Source: Myxococcota bacterium
GTDB taxonomy: Bacteria; Myxococcota_A; Polyangia; Polyangiales; Houyiibacteriaceae
Direction of reading: 5' to 3'
Length of the DNA stretch: 53,894 nucleotides
Assembly (NCBI GenBank): GCA_028284955.1
Contig: JANQQS010000152.1
Span: forward strand, 1-53,894
The notes beneath the pieces are model-generated. The model did not search any database. It worked only from the letters and a program-made list of their open reading frames with translations, and was not told the DNA's origin. How positions within the stretch are numbered: position 1 is the first letter of the stretch; every line of letters starts with the position of its first letter. A program made the position numbers and the translations under genes. This document shows, piece by piece, positions 25,933 to 35,003 of this stretch.

Positions 25933-27904
25933 ACGGTTCGGCGCTCGCGATGCGCCCTGCGAGCGCGCTGGCGGCGACGGTGTAAGGGCTCGCTAAGTAC
26001 ACCTGCCCCGGTCCGCTTCGACCAGGAAAGTTTCGATTCTGCGCGCTCACCGTGACATGGTCAGGCGATTTCGAAGCGCCCGGGCCCGCTGCGATGCACG
26101 CGCCGCAGCTCGGGTTCAGTACGCGGGCGCCGACGTCTTCGAATATGCGGATGTACCCGCGCGACTCGGCGTATCGCCGGATCGATTGCGAACCAAACTG
26201 AATCCAGCATTCGACCCCTTTGGCGACTCGCTGACCCCGAGCCAGCCCCGCTTCGAACACCGCCGCGTACATGTCCATATCGGCTTTTTTTCCGCCCGTG
26301 CACGACCCGCCGTAGGCGATATCGATCGCCACTCCGGTTGGCTTTTCCTGAACGAACTGCTCGAGCTCCATTCCGTTTCGGGGGTCGCCGGGGGTCGCCA
26401 CCATCGGCCGGAGCGTCGACAGATCGATGTCGAAGCGAAATCCATACGCGGCTCCGGCATCGCTCTTCAGGCACCGCGCGCGGAGATCATCCTTGTCGAG
26501 GTCTCGCTGCTTGGCGAGATAGTCCACGATCGCTTCGTCCGCCTCGATGATGCCTGTCGTGCCGCCGGCTTCGACGCTCATGTTCGTGAGCGTGGCGCGT
26601 TCATCGATCGAGAAACTGAGCGTGCCGGGCCCGCCGAACTCCAAGACCTTGCCGATGCCTTTTCCTTCTCGAAAATAATCTTGGCTGAGGAGATGCAGCA
26701 TCACGTCTTTCGCCGTCACGCCAGGCGCAGGTGCTCCGCGGAGCTCGACGCGCACCGATTCAGGCACCTTGACGCGTACGTCCTCGGTAAACCAAGCGTT
26801 GGCCATATCGGTGCTGCCGACTCCGAACGCAAAGCAGCCGAGCACCCCCGCCATGCAAGTATGGCTATCGGTGCCGACCACGACTTCGCCGGGCAAAGCT
26901 AGGTCTTCCACGACCGCGTTGTGGCAAATTGCTTCGGAGCCGCCTTCGGGGGCTTCGCCGTAGAGCTTCAGATGATGCCGCGCTGCGAAATCCGATTGCG
27001 TAGCCGCCAACCCGTTCGCTTTTTCGAGCAAGCCCATCTTGCGCTTTTCCTCGGGCATGACTTCGCCGATAAACGTGAGATGGTCGCGAAACAGCACCAG
27101 GCGCTCGGGATGGCGAATCTTCGCGTCCGGGCCGACCCCTTCGCGCAACAGCGACTCCGCCATCGGCGTGACGTATTCGTGGCTGAAGCGTAGGTCGGTG
27201 CGAACAAAGAGCGCGTCGCCAGGTTTGACTGCGACTGCGCCCAAGGTCCCGCTTGCCGCATCGGTTACGGCATGGCGCGCGATGATCTTTTCCGCCAGGG
27301 TCATCGCGCGGGCCGGGGTATCGAGCGGGGGAGGAGTCAGCGCTCCCGACAATCGCTTGCGGTTGTAGGCAAAGAGACCTCCTGCGCGGACGATCTCTGC
27401 GCTGATCGGATCGAGCCCCGACGTAAACTCCGCGGCAGGAATCTCTTCGCCGCGGAGCAGACGGGGAATTAAACCGAAATCGGTCGACGTCAGCAGCCCG
27501 ATATTCTGGCAGTTTTGACCATAAATTTTTTCGATGCTCTTCGCGACGACGAGACGAATGCCCGCCGCTTTTTCGCTGTACGGCGCGGTCTCCCGAGATG
27601 AACCGCAGCCTTTGCTCAGGCCCGATACCACGACGTCGAAACCACCATCGCGAATCGAATCGCGCTCCACTACGCCGCCCTTGAGACCCACCAAGCAATA
27701 CCGTCCTAGCGTTTCGTCGTAGTAGAAACACACCCACCCCGGCGTGATCTCATCGGTGCTGATGTTGTCGCGAAGCTTGGCTCCCGTGAGCTCATCGAGC
27801 TCGAGCGTTTCATCTAGGGAAGGGGCGAGCTGCTGGCGGAGGAGTTCGGGATCTTCGGTGAGATAAAGAATGCGTCCTCGCAGCCGAAATCCATTGTCCA
27901 TCAT
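25922..27904 (-). CDS. Aconitase-superfamily hydratase with swapped domain order
   Basis: 660 residues. The small swivel domain comes first (about 35-190: KLRDNISTDEITPGWVCFYY, SGLSKGCGSSRETAPYSEKA), and the iron-sulfur catalytic domain follows (about 210-650), the reverse of normal aconitase. Cluster ligands are visible: Cys in GTDSHTCMAGVLGCFAFGVG and the CxxC in NPSCGACIAAGPG. The first domain also has GKGIGKVLEFGGPG-type and IAYGGSCTGGKKADMDM motifs in the large part. Proteins with this order are annotated as aconitase or 3-isopropylmalate dehydratase-like in some bacteria; the exact substrate (citrate, homocitrate, isopropylmalate) is not shown. Its start is 6 bp after the membrane kinase stop, indicating one transcript. 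Confidence 0.85.
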   Translation of the reverse strand: MMDNGFRLRGRILYLTEDPELLRQQLAPSLDETLELDELTGAKLRDNISTDEITPGWVCFYYDETLGRYCLVGLKGGVVERDSIRDGGFDVVVSGLSKGCGSSRETAPYSEKAAGIRLVVAKSIEKIYGQNCQNIGLLTSTDFGLIPRLLRGEEIPAAEFTSGLDPISAEIVRAGGLFAYNRKRLSGALTPPPLDTPARAMTLAEKIIARHAVTDAASGTLGAVAVKPGDALFVRTDLRFSHEYVTPMAESLLREGVGPDAKIRHPERLVLFRDHLTFIGEVMPEEKRKMGLLEKANGLAATQSDFAARHHLKLYGEAPEGGSEAICHNAVVEDLALPGEVVVGTDSHTCMAGVLGCFAFGVGSTDMANAWFTEDVRVKVPESVRVELRGAPAPGVTAKDVMLHLLSQDYFREGKGIGKVLEFGGPGTLSFSIDERATLTNMSVEAGGTTGIIEADEAIVDYLAKQRDLDKDDLRARCLKSDAGAAYGFRFDIDLSTLRPMVATPGDPRNGMELEQFVQEKPTGVAIDIAYGGSCTGGKKADMDMYAAVFEAGLARGQRVAKGVECWIQFGSQSIRRYAESRGYIRIFEDVGARVLNPSCGACIAAGPGASKSPDHVTVSAQNRNFPGRSGPGQVYLASPYTVAASALAGRIASAEPWLA

Positions 27905-27910
27905 GAATAC

Positions 27911-29542
27911 CTAGCTTCGTTCAAGGTGGATGGTCAATACTCGCGGGTCAGCCTTGTTTCCCTTGGCTTCTGAGAGCTCGGAGGATTGCGCGCTCGCGGC
28001 TGGCGCGCAGTCGCGCCACCACGCCGCCGCGTCCGCCGCGGTCCAGCGGGTCGTCTCTGGGAGCTCGGCGATTTCCGAGCTGAGCGCAAGCGCGGTCTGC
28101 GGTCGCTGCTCGGGCTTTTTTGCCAGACATGCGAGCACCAAAGACTCCAGCTGCGCAGGGATGCCAGGGCAGTGCGTCGACAGAGGCTCAGGAGGTGTGT
28201 GCAGATGGTGGCTGCATACTTCGACCACGGTGTCCCCCGCGAATACGTGGCTGCCCGTGAGCAAATAGTACGCGACTGCGCCCAGCGCGTAGAGGTCGGT
28301 GCGTGCGTCGGCCTGTTCCGGATTCAGAATCGCTTCCGGCGCCATGTACTGAGGCGTTCCGCTGATCGTTGCCTGATTCGTGACGTCGATTCCGCCATCC
28401 TGTTTGAGCTCCTTGACCAAGCCGAAGTCGAGCACTTTGACAAAATCCGAAGTGCCGCCGAAGCGGTGCATCAGGAAGATCATAATGTTGGCGGGCTTGA
28501 TGTCGCGATGAATCAAACCGATGCCGTGCGCTTCCACGAGGGCGCGGGTGACTTGCTGGAGAATGTGCACGACTCGGCCGCTCGGCAGAGGACCGGTTCG
28601 CTCGACGACTTCCTCAAGGGTGAGCCCCTCGACGTACTCCATGGCGTAGTAGAAAATGCCTTCAGGCGTGTGCCCGTAGTCGAAAATTCGAATGGTATTC
28701 GGATGACGCAGTCGCGCCGTCATCTGAACCTCTTGTTCGAAGCGCCGCACTTTTTCGTGGCCTGCTTTTTCCGGCGGAAGCAGCTTCACCGCGGTGGGGC
28801 GCCGCAGCAGCGCGTGCTTGGCCCGAAACACCACGCCCATTCCTCCTTCGCCGAGCTTGCGCTCCAGACGGTATTGGCCGAGCTGTTTGATATCGCGCAT
28901 TTCACGTCTCAGGCCGTAGAACACCCAAGACGTGTAGCTGGTAATGAACACCGTCATGGTCCACCACGCGGCGGTATTGAGCGCCAACTGGTCGGCAAAA
29001 TCCTCGGCGCGCACGGTCTCCAGATCCGGTGCGACCAGCCGCCATAGGTCCATATCGATGCTTTGAAACGAATGGTGCACGCTCCAAACGAGCTCGGCTC
29101 CCACCAAGAGCGCGAGAAGCAAACTGCGGGTCGCAGAGGAAGGCACAAAAATCGCCCGCGCCATCACCACGAAGGTGAGCGAGAGCAACAAAATAAAATC
29201 CGGCCGCGCCGCGAGCGGAATATGCGCCGCCATCAAACCCGCCGCGATGACGCCGGAAAGCAGCGCCGCGGTTTCGGTCAGCTGGATCACGAGCGGGCTC
29301 CAGCGACCCCAGCGAAGAATCAACCACGGAGAAAGAAAACAGAGCGCGCTGACAACATGAAACTGATACGAGGGATGCCCATAGTCATCAGGAACGCGAC
29401 CGATCACCGAGAGCGCGGTTCGATACACCAAGAAGAAGAGAAACGCGCCGCCGGCAATCGCGCCAAAGAGCGCAACCCGTCGCTGAAGAAATGCTCGGTC
29501 TTCTTCAGACCCTGATGCGCTTTGGCGACGAGTCCTCAGCAT
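27911..29542 (-). CDS. Membrane-anchored Ser/Thr protein kinase (N-terminal multi-TM)
   Basis: 543 residues. The first ~215 residues form a membrane domain with about six helices (VALFGAIAGGAFLFFLVYRT, FHVVSALCFLSPWLIL, FILLLSLTFVVMARAIF and others). The kinase domain follows: GEGGMGVVFRAKHALL, AVKLLPPEK (ATP lysine), LIHRDIKPANIM, KVLDFGLVKEL, SGTPQYMAPEAILN. Unusually for Hanks kinases in bacteria, the membrane part precedes the kinase, suggesting a membrane sensor passing a signal to the cytosol. It is followed at 6 bp by the aconitase gene and preceded at 8 bp by bestrophin, so it is likely part of an operon with metabolic enzymes. Confidence 0.92.
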   Translation of the reverse strand: MLRTRRQSASGSEEDRAFLQRRVALFGAIAGGAFLFFLVYRTALSVIGRVPDDYGHPSYQFHVVSALCFLSPWLILRWGRWSPLVIQLTETAALLSGVIAAGLMAAHIPLAARPDFILLLSLTFVVMARAIFVPSSATRSLLLALLVGAELVWSVHHSFQSIDMDLWRLVAPDLETVRAEDFADQLALNTAAWWTMTVFITSYTSWVFYGLRREMRDIKQLGQYRLERKLGEGGMGVVFRAKHALLRRPTAVKLLPPEKAGHEKVRRFEQEVQMTARLRHPNTIRIFDYGHTPEGIFYYAMEYVEGLTLEEVVERTGPLPSGRVVHILQQVTRALVEAHGIGLIHRDIKPANIMIFLMHRFGGTSDFVKVLDFGLVKELKQDGGIDVTNQATISGTPQYMAPEAILNPEQADARTDLYALGAVAYYLLTGSHVFAGDTVVEVCSHHLHTPPEPLSTHCPGIPAQLESLVLACLAKKPEQRPQTALALSSEIAELPETTRWTAADAAAWWRDCAPAASAQSSELSEAKGNKADPRVLTIHLERS

Positions 29543-29550
29543 GGCGCATC

Positions 29551-30459
29551 CTACATTAATACACCGTATTTTTCGTCGGCCTGGGGCACGGGAACCAGCT
29601 CCGTTTCTCCGAGCCGCTGCCGGAGGTTGCCTTCGATGGTGAGGGAGAGCGCGTTCAGGGGCAGGCCATTCCAGAACATCGTGAACGGGTCTTCGAGCAC
29701 GCGGCCCGCTTCGCTGATCAACGCGAATGCCAGGCAGACGAGCACGTTCATGGGAATGGTGGCCCAGCCTAGATGCTGCACGATCCCCATGGGAAACAGC
29801 ATCGCGTAGGCAATGGTCAACCGCTGCGCGATAAACCCGTAGCCTCTTGGCATCGGAGTGTTTTTGATTCGCTCGCAGCCGCCCTGAATGTCGAGCAAAT
29901 GAGCGATGCTTTGGTCGAAGTTCTGAAGGCGAAACTCGCCCACGCCTCCGGGGGCGTTCGCGCAGAGCGCGACCAGGTCGTCGGTATGTCGTTGCAGCAG
30001 CGCATGCGTAAGATTCGTCTGCCCGCGCAGCGACTCCACATCGTCAGGAATCGATCGAAGCACGTGCTCGTCCGTGAACGGATCTTGTCGGCGAAGCAGC
30101 GCGCGGAGGGTATGCACGTAGGCGATTTGCCGATGCACCAGTCGAGACCGCGCGGCGGGGTCGGCGTGCTGAAGGTACGAGGCGACCTGGGTCGAAAAGT
30201 GGCGCGAGGTGTTGACCAACCGCCCCCAAAGCTTTCGGCCTTCCCACCACCGGTCGTACGCCGAGTTGGTCCGAAAACTAACGAAGATGCCAAGCGCTGC
30301 GCCAATCACCACGAGCGGCAGGTTGGGAAGTACGAGCCACTGCTGGTCGAACACGAGTACCGCTACGCAGATCGTCAGCGCGAGCGTGGCGAACATCAGA
30401 GCGTATCTCCATTGCCAGCGCAGCAGCCCCCACACCGAGCCACGAGTGGTTACGAGCAT
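29551..30459 (-). CDS. Bestrophin family anion channel
   Basis: 302 residues from ATG 30459 (MLVTTRGSVWGLL); the upstream frame to 30525 is non-family. Bestrophin landmarks: PLVVIGAALGIFVSFRTNSA with the conserved YDRWWEGRKLWGRLVNTSR following helix 2, PMPRGYGFIAQRLTIAYAM, and the C-terminal ISEAGRVLEDPFTM where acidic residues bind calcium in animal members. Several hydrophobic helices place it in the inner membrane. Bacterial bestrophins conduct mono-valent ions. It is the first gene of the run bestrophin-kinase-aconitase-accC on the minus strand and is divergent from the ketoacyl synthase at 30633. Confidence 0.88.
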   Translation of the reverse strand: MLVTTRGSVWGLLRWQWRYALMFATLALTICVAVLVFDQQWLVLPNLPLVVIGAALGIFVSFRTNSAYDRWWEGRKLWGRLVNTSRHFSTQVASYLQHADPAARSRLVHRQIAYVHTLRALLRRQDPFTDEHVLRSIPDDVESLRGQTNLTHALLQRHTDDLVALCANAPGGVGEFRLQNFDQSIAHLLDIQGGCERIKNTPMPRGYGFIAQRLTIAYAMLFPMGIVQHLGWATIPMNVLVCLAFALISEAGRVLEDPFTMFWNGLPLNALSLTIEGNLRQRLGETELVPVPQADEKYGVLM

Positions 30460-30632
30460 AGGAGCCGGGTGTAGTACGCCGTCACGCGAGCGTCGAGCGC
30501 GGCTTCGGCGGGCTTCGACGCACATCCTCGGAATAGCCGGTCGAAACCCGGAAATTTAGGCCATGCGGACTGTTTTGGCGGGAGGCTCTGCGCTTGCCTG
30601 ACCGCCGAACCACGCGCTATAGACGCGCGATT

Positions 30633-31865
30633 ATGACGCGCGTGTACGTCACCGGAATCGGGGTCGTGAGCTCCATCGGGATGGGTCGCGATGCGTTTTG
30701 GTCCGCCTTGTGCGGCGGGTCGCAAGGGATTTCCGAGGTTGAACGCTTTGATACATCGCGCCTCGACCGTCACCGCGCGGGCGAGATCAAAAACTTTCAT
30801 CCCCAAGATCACTTGACCGCCGCCGAGCAGCGCCACGTCGGCCGCTGTTCCGCATTTGCGCTCGCGGCAGCCCGGCAAGCTACGCAAGACGCGGGTCTCT
30901 CTGAAGATGCGCTCGCCGGTCCGCGCACCGCGGTCGTGATGGGCACGACCATGGGCGAAGCGAATCTTCTCGGCGAACTGCAACGACAATGGATTCACGA
31001 AGGCGAAGACGCGATCGACACAAAGCGCTTGCCCCACTACGGGACCACGCTCGTTGCGGTTCATGTGGCAAGAGCGTTTGGTACCCGCGGGGTTGTGCAG
31101 ACGCTGCCCGCGGCCTGCGCGGCGGGCAACTATGCGATTGGATACGCGAGCGATTTGATCCGCAGCGGGCAAGCCGACGTGGCCATTACCGGCGCCAGCG
31201 AAGTGATCGAGAAACTTCAGTTCGAAGGGTTTGCGCGCCTCGGGGCGATGTCTCCCGACCGATGCCGTCCGTTTGATCTCGAGCGCCAAGGACTATTGCT
31301 CGGCGAGGGCGCGGGCATGCTCATTCTGGAGTCGGAGGAGCACCTGAGCGCCAGCCATCGTACGCCGCTCGCGGAGGTGGGCGGCTTTGGGCTTGCGTGC
31401 GACGCGCATCATATTACGAGGCCGCGCCCCGATGGTGAAGGAAGCGAGGTGGCGATGCGCGACGCGCTTGCATTGAGCGGCTCCGACCCCGCAGCGATCG
31501 GCCCCGCGGATGTCGACTTCGTGAACGCCCACGGCACGGGTACCGCGTCGAACGATCCCGTTGAAACGAGCGTGATCACCTCGATGTTTGGCGAACGAGC
31601 CGTACCCGTGAGCAGCATCAAGAGCATGCTGGGTCATTGCATGGGCGCGGCCAGCGCGATCGAAGCCGTTTCGTGCGTGCTTTCGATCGAAACAGGCATG
31701 CTGCCGCCGACGGTGAACTACGCGACGCCCGATCCTGAATGCAACGTAGACTTGGTCGCCAACCGTGCGCGCCAGGCTGAGGTGCAGATCGCCCTGAACA
31801 ACTCGCTGGCGTTTGGTGGCTGCGATGCGGTGGTGTGTTTTGCTGCGCCGGGTCGCCTGTCGTGA
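30633..31865 (+). CDS. Beta-ketoacyl-ACP synthase (KAS I/II type)
   Basis: 410 residues, ATG 30633. Thiolase-fold condensing enzyme with a complete catalytic set: Cys162 in LPAACAAGNYAIG, His300 in FVNAHGTGTASND, Lys330 and His335 in SIKSMLGHCMGAAS. It extends an acyl chain by decarboxylative condensation with a malonyl carrier. Its size and motifs match FabF/KS-type enzymes. Three genes follow in the same direction (KAS-like, alpha-oxoamine synthase, LOG-like) with a 24-bp gap and a 4-bp overlap among the first three, so it probably acts in a dedicated pathway and not in bulk fatty acid synthesis; no ACP gene is in the cluster. Confidence 0.9.
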   Translation: MTRVYVTGIGVVSSIGMGRDAFWSALCGGSQGISEVERFDTSRLDRHRAGEIKNFHPQDHLTAAEQRHVGRCSAFALAAARQATQDAGLSEDALAGPRTAVVMGTTMGEANLLGELQRQWIHEGEDAIDTKRLPHYGTTLVAVHVARAFGTRGVVQTLPAACAAGNYAIGYASDLIRSGQADVAITGASEVIEKLQFEGFARLGAMSPDRCRPFDLERQGLLLGEGAGMLILESEEHLSASHRTPLAEVGGFGLACDAHHITRPRPDGEGSEVAMRDALALSGSDPAAIGPADVDFVNAHGTGTASNDPVETSVITSMFGERAVPVSSIKSMLGHCMGAASAIEAVSCVLSIETGMLPPTVNYATPDPECNVDLVANRARQAEVQIALNNSLAFGGCDAVVCFAAPGRLS

Positions 31866-31889
31866 TGCTCAGAGATTAATGTTTCTAAG

Positions 31890-33071
31890 ATGAACCGTAC
31901 ACTGGCGATTACAGGATGCGGCGTGGTGAGCGCCCTCGGTACCGGCTACGACGAGGTGTGCAGCATGCTTGGGCCCCGCGATCTCGATGACGAATTGCGA
32001 TCGACGACGGATCCTGCCGCGCTTGAGATTCACGACTGGGATGCAAGCGCGTATTTAGGCAAGAAGGGCCACCGCAATCTCGATCGCTTGACCAAGTTCT
32101 TGATTGTCGCGGCGCGCTTGGCCTTGCGTCACGCCGGTCTCAAGTCGTCCGATGGAGAGTTTCTGCAGGTCGATCCAAAACGGGTGGGGCTGTGTAGTGC
32201 GACCGCGTATGGCTCGCTTGATTCGATCACCGAGCTCAATCGCGTCGCGGAGCTTGAAGACCCTCGCTACATTAACCCTGCGCGCTTTCCCAACACGGTC
32301 ATCAATTCGGCGCCTGGATATGTGGGCATCTGGGAGGGTTTGCGCGGCCCCAACGCGACCTTGGTCGACGGAAACTGCGGAAGCCTCAATGGGTTTCAAG
32401 TGGGTGCGACGCACCTTGAGAACCAGCGCAGCGATGCATTTCTCATCGGCGGCGGGGAGATTATTTCTGAGCCGCTGTGCTTGGCGTTGAAGAAGCTTGG
32501 GGTCTTCTCAGCTACCGATGACAGCGAGTTAGACGAAACGCAGAATGGAGGAGTTCGCCTCGGGGAAGGCGCGTGTTTCGTTAGCGTGGAGCGGCCCGCC
32601 GAAGCGCGCGCTCGGGGAGCCACAATCTTGGGGACGGTGGTCGGCTATGGGGCAGCGTTCGATCCGCCTCCGGAAGACCGCTTGACCTATGCGTCGAGTC
32701 GCGCGGTAGAAGAATCGATCGCAGCTGCGCTTCAGGACGCAGGTATGGTTCCGAGCGACGTAGATGCGGTGTGTTCGTCGCTCGGCGGCTTGACGAAGTT
32801 CGATGACGCAGAGCGAACGGGCATTAAGGCAGCGCTCGGCCACGCGATGGACGGCCGCGACCTGTCTGTCGTCGAGCCTAAGAAAATCTTCGGAGAAACG
32901 CTGGGAGCAGCGGGCGCGTTTGGTGTGCTCGCGTCGCTGGCGTTGTTTTCAAACGCGGATTGTGCAGAGACACCCAACACCGTAGTCGTCACCACGCTCG
33001 GATACTACGGCAACGCGAGCGCGGTGGTTCTGCAACGCGGAGATGCGCCAACGGAGACACGAGAAGCATGA
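31890..33071 (+). CDS. Divergent ketoacyl synthase lacking catalytic histidines
   Basis: 393 residues of the same thiolase fold as the previous gene: MNRTLAITGCGVVSALGTG at the N-terminus, INSAPGYVGIWEGLRGPNAT, and Cys163 in VDGNCGSLNGFQ. The regions that should hold the two histidines are altered: the HGTGT motif is replaced by VCSSLGGLTKFDDA and the GHxxGAAG motif reads FGETLGAAGAFG (His to Glu). This resembles chain-length-factor partners of type II synthases, which pair with an active KS, although here the active-site Cys is retained. A heterodimer with the product of the upstream gene is the best guess. Its stop overlaps the next start by 4 bases (ATGA). Confidence 0.85.
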   Translation: MNRTLAITGCGVVSALGTGYDEVCSMLGPRDLDDELRSTTDPAALEIHDWDASAYLGKKGHRNLDRLTKFLIVAARLALRHAGLKSSDGEFLQVDPKRVGLCSATAYGSLDSITELNRVAELEDPRYINPARFPNTVINSAPGYVGIWEGLRGPNATLVDGNCGSLNGFQVGATHLENQRSDAFLIGGGEIISEPLCLALKKLGVFSATDDSELDETQNGGVRLGEGACFVSVERPAEARARGATILGTVVGYGAAFDPPPEDRLTYASSRAVEESIAAALQDAGMVPSDVDAVCSSLGGLTKFDDAERTGIKAALGHAMDGRDLSVVEPKKIFGETLGAAGAFGVLASLALFSNADCAETPNTVVVTTLGYYGNASAVVLQRGDAPTETREA

Positions 33072-34297
33072 GCTGGATTCAAGACAAAGCAAAAGCCTCC
33101 CTTGAACGGGTGCGCACCGCGCAGAAGAACCAAGTCTATCCATATTTTCGTTCGTTCGACTCGGGTGGCCTGCACACCAGCATCGACGGAAAACCTATCG
33201 TCAACTTCAGCTCCAACGACTATCTCGGGCTAACGACTCACCCCAAGGTCAAGGAAGCCGCAGCAAAGGCGGTAGAGCGCTACTCGTGTGGTCTAAGCTC
33301 GTCGCGCGTGCAGGCCACGACCACGGCCCACATCGAACTCGAAGAACGTTTGGCGACGTGGTTCGGATACGAGCGCTGCTTGCTGTTTACGACGGGGTAC
33401 CAAGCGATGGTGGGCACCATCATGAGCCTCGCCGATCGAGACACGACATTGATTCTCGACAACCTCAGCCACGCATGCATTCTGGACGGAACGTTCCTCG
33501 CGGCAGGCACGCCCAAAATGGCCCCCGAAGTGCGTTTCTTCAACCACAATAGCGCACGCTCACTCGAACGCGTGCTCCGCACCCGGGACCGCAAGCACGC
33601 CCTGGTGCTCATCGAAGGAATCTATTCGCTCGATGGGGACGAAGCGAACATCGCTCAGTTTGTCGAGGTATGCGCGCGTTACGAGCACTCCGTGATCGTA
33701 TGCGACGACGCGCACGGAACGGGCACCCTCGGCAAAGGGGGACGCGGGATTCTCGAGAAATACGAGCTGAGGTCCAAAGTACCGGTGGTCATCAGCACGT
33801 TCAGCAAAACGTTCGGCGGCATTGGCGGCATTCTGCTCGGTGACGCTGACGTCGTGGATCACATCAAGCACAATGCGCGTTCATTCCTATTCAGCGCGAG
33901 CTTGCCTGTACCTTTGGTCGCTGCCGCGGGTGAAATCCTCACCATGCTCGAGCAGGATGGCGAAGCCATGGTGGCCGAGCTTCAGGAAAAAGCGAACTAC
34001 ATGCGGCAAGGCCTCAAGGAGATCGGCTTTGATCTCGGCGAGAGCAATACCCACATCATGCCCGTCATGTGCCGAGAAGAACGAAAAGCATTGTTCACTC
34101 ACGTGGCGCTGCTCGAAAGCGGAGTATTGATGGTTCCCATCACCTACCCCGCGGTGAAAGAAGGCGAAGAGCGCCTGCGCCTCAACGTCACCCGAGGCCA
34201 CACGAAAGAGGATATGGATAAAGCCCTCGAGCTCCTCGCGACCTATGGGAAAGCGTTTTTTGTCTTGAGCGGGGAACCACTCGAAACGCTAAGCTGA
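33068..34297 (+). CDS. Alpha-oxoamine synthase (serine palmitoyltransferase/KBL/BioF type)
   Basis: 409-residue PLP enzyme. Hallmarks: NFSSNDYLGLTTHPK (N-terminal substrate region), His135 in NLSHACILDG (stacks on PLP), Asp213-Asp214-His216 in VCDDAHGTGTLG, and the Schiff-base lysine K247 in STFSKTFGGIGG. These enzymes join an acyl-CoA or acyl-ACP with an amino acid, releasing CO2 and forming an alpha-aminoketone; members include KBL, BioF, ALA synthase and serine palmitoyltransferase. Coupling by a 4-bp ATGA overlap to the KAS-like gene suggests the acyl chain comes from the two ketoacyl synthases. The amino acid used is unknown. Starts upstream at 32960 would lie within the previous gene. 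Confidence 0.88.
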   Translation: MSWIQDKAKASLERVRTAQKNQVYPYFRSFDSGGLHTSIDGKPIVNFSSNDYLGLTTHPKVKEAAAKAVERYSCGLSSSRVQATTTAHIELEERLATWFGYERCLLFTTGYQAMVGTIMSLADRDTTLILDNLSHACILDGTFLAAGTPKMAPEVRFFNHNSARSLERVLRTRDRKHALVLIEGIYSLDGDEANIAQFVEVCARYEHSVIVCDDAHGTGTLGKGGRGILEKYELRSKVPVVISTFSKTFGGIGGILLGDADVVDHIKHNARSFLFSASLPVPLVAAAGEILTMLEQDGEAMVAELQEKANYMRQGLKEIGFDLGESNTHIMPVMCREERKALFTHVALLESGVLMVPITYPAVKEGEERLRLNVTRGHTKEDMDKALELLATYGKAFFVLSGEPLETLS

Positions 34298-34370
34298 TGG
34301 AGAGGTGTTAGCCACCCGCGCGAGTTGGACCAAGCCGCAGTCTTATGGAACCAAGGAAAATCCAATTCTG

Positions 34371-35003
34371 ATGCCAAACTTGGTCGGAACGGATCGGCGG
34401 ACTGCTTCTATCGCTCGGATTGTTTCAGAATTCGAGGAAGCGGCACGCTTTTGTGAGTCACTACCCCGCCCGTTCCTTTCCGTGTTCGGAGGAGTCCGTG
34501 TCACACCTGAATCATGGCACTGGCGCGTGACTCATGAGCTTTGCGCACAGCTCGGAAAGCGCGGCTGGAATACGGCGAGCGGTGGCGATTCGGGAGCCAT
34601 GCGGGCAGCGCTCGACGGAGCGTTGGAGTCTGGCTCGGCCGCGATCGCGGTACGACTGAACGTCGACGACGAACCCCATTTATGCGAGTACCCGCACGAT
34701 ATCACGCTGGTGGAGCTCGGCCCGCGAAAATGGGCACTTGAGCAAGCCAACGCTTACTGTTTTGTGGGCGGCGGGCTCGGCACGCTGGACGAACTCACGC
34801 AGATTCTTGCGCAGCTCAAAACGGGAAAAACGACTCCGCGGCCGATGGTGTGTCTCGGTGGTGCGTTCTGGCGACCTTTCTTTTCCACTCTGCATAGACA
34901 ATGCGTTCGCGAAAACAGCTATCTCGATGACAGCTTCTTGGCCGAACACGTAGTGGTTGTCGATTCTGCGGCTGAAGCTGCAGAAGTCATTGCCCAACGC
35001 TGA
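34371..35003 (+). CDS. LOG-family-like (Rossmann) protein
   Basis: 210 residues from ATG 34371. Resembles LOG/TIGR00725-type 'lysine decarboxylase-like' proteins: FLSVFGGVRVTPES at the first strand, ASGGDSGAMRAALDGALESG, and VGGGLGTLDELTQIL in place of the usual PGGxGTxxE motif, so the Pro is replaced while Gly-Gly-x-Gly-Thr and the Glu are kept. LOG enzymes cleave the ribose-phosphate from nucleoside monophosphates, making cytokinins or other nucleobases. A GTG at 34305 is possible but its GGAGAG sits too close. The gene stop overlaps the next start (TGATG). Confidence 0.72.
   Translation: MPNLVGTDRRTASIARIVSEFEEAARFCESLPRPFLSVFGGVRVTPESWHWRVTHELCAQLGKRGWNTASGGDSGAMRAALDGALESGSAAIAVRLNVDDEPHLCEYPHDITLVELGPRKWALEQANAYCFVGGGLGTLDELTQILAQLKTGKTTPRPMVCLGGAFWRPFFSTLHRQCVRENSYLDDSFLAEHVVVVDSAAEAAEVIAQR

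Noticed and set aside
22238-26055. Long plus-strand frames of 281-409 codons opposite the aldo/keto reductase, biotin carboxylase and aconitase genes
   Set aside because: These are antisense shadows from GC-rich third positions; the minus-strand proteins match known families over their whole length.
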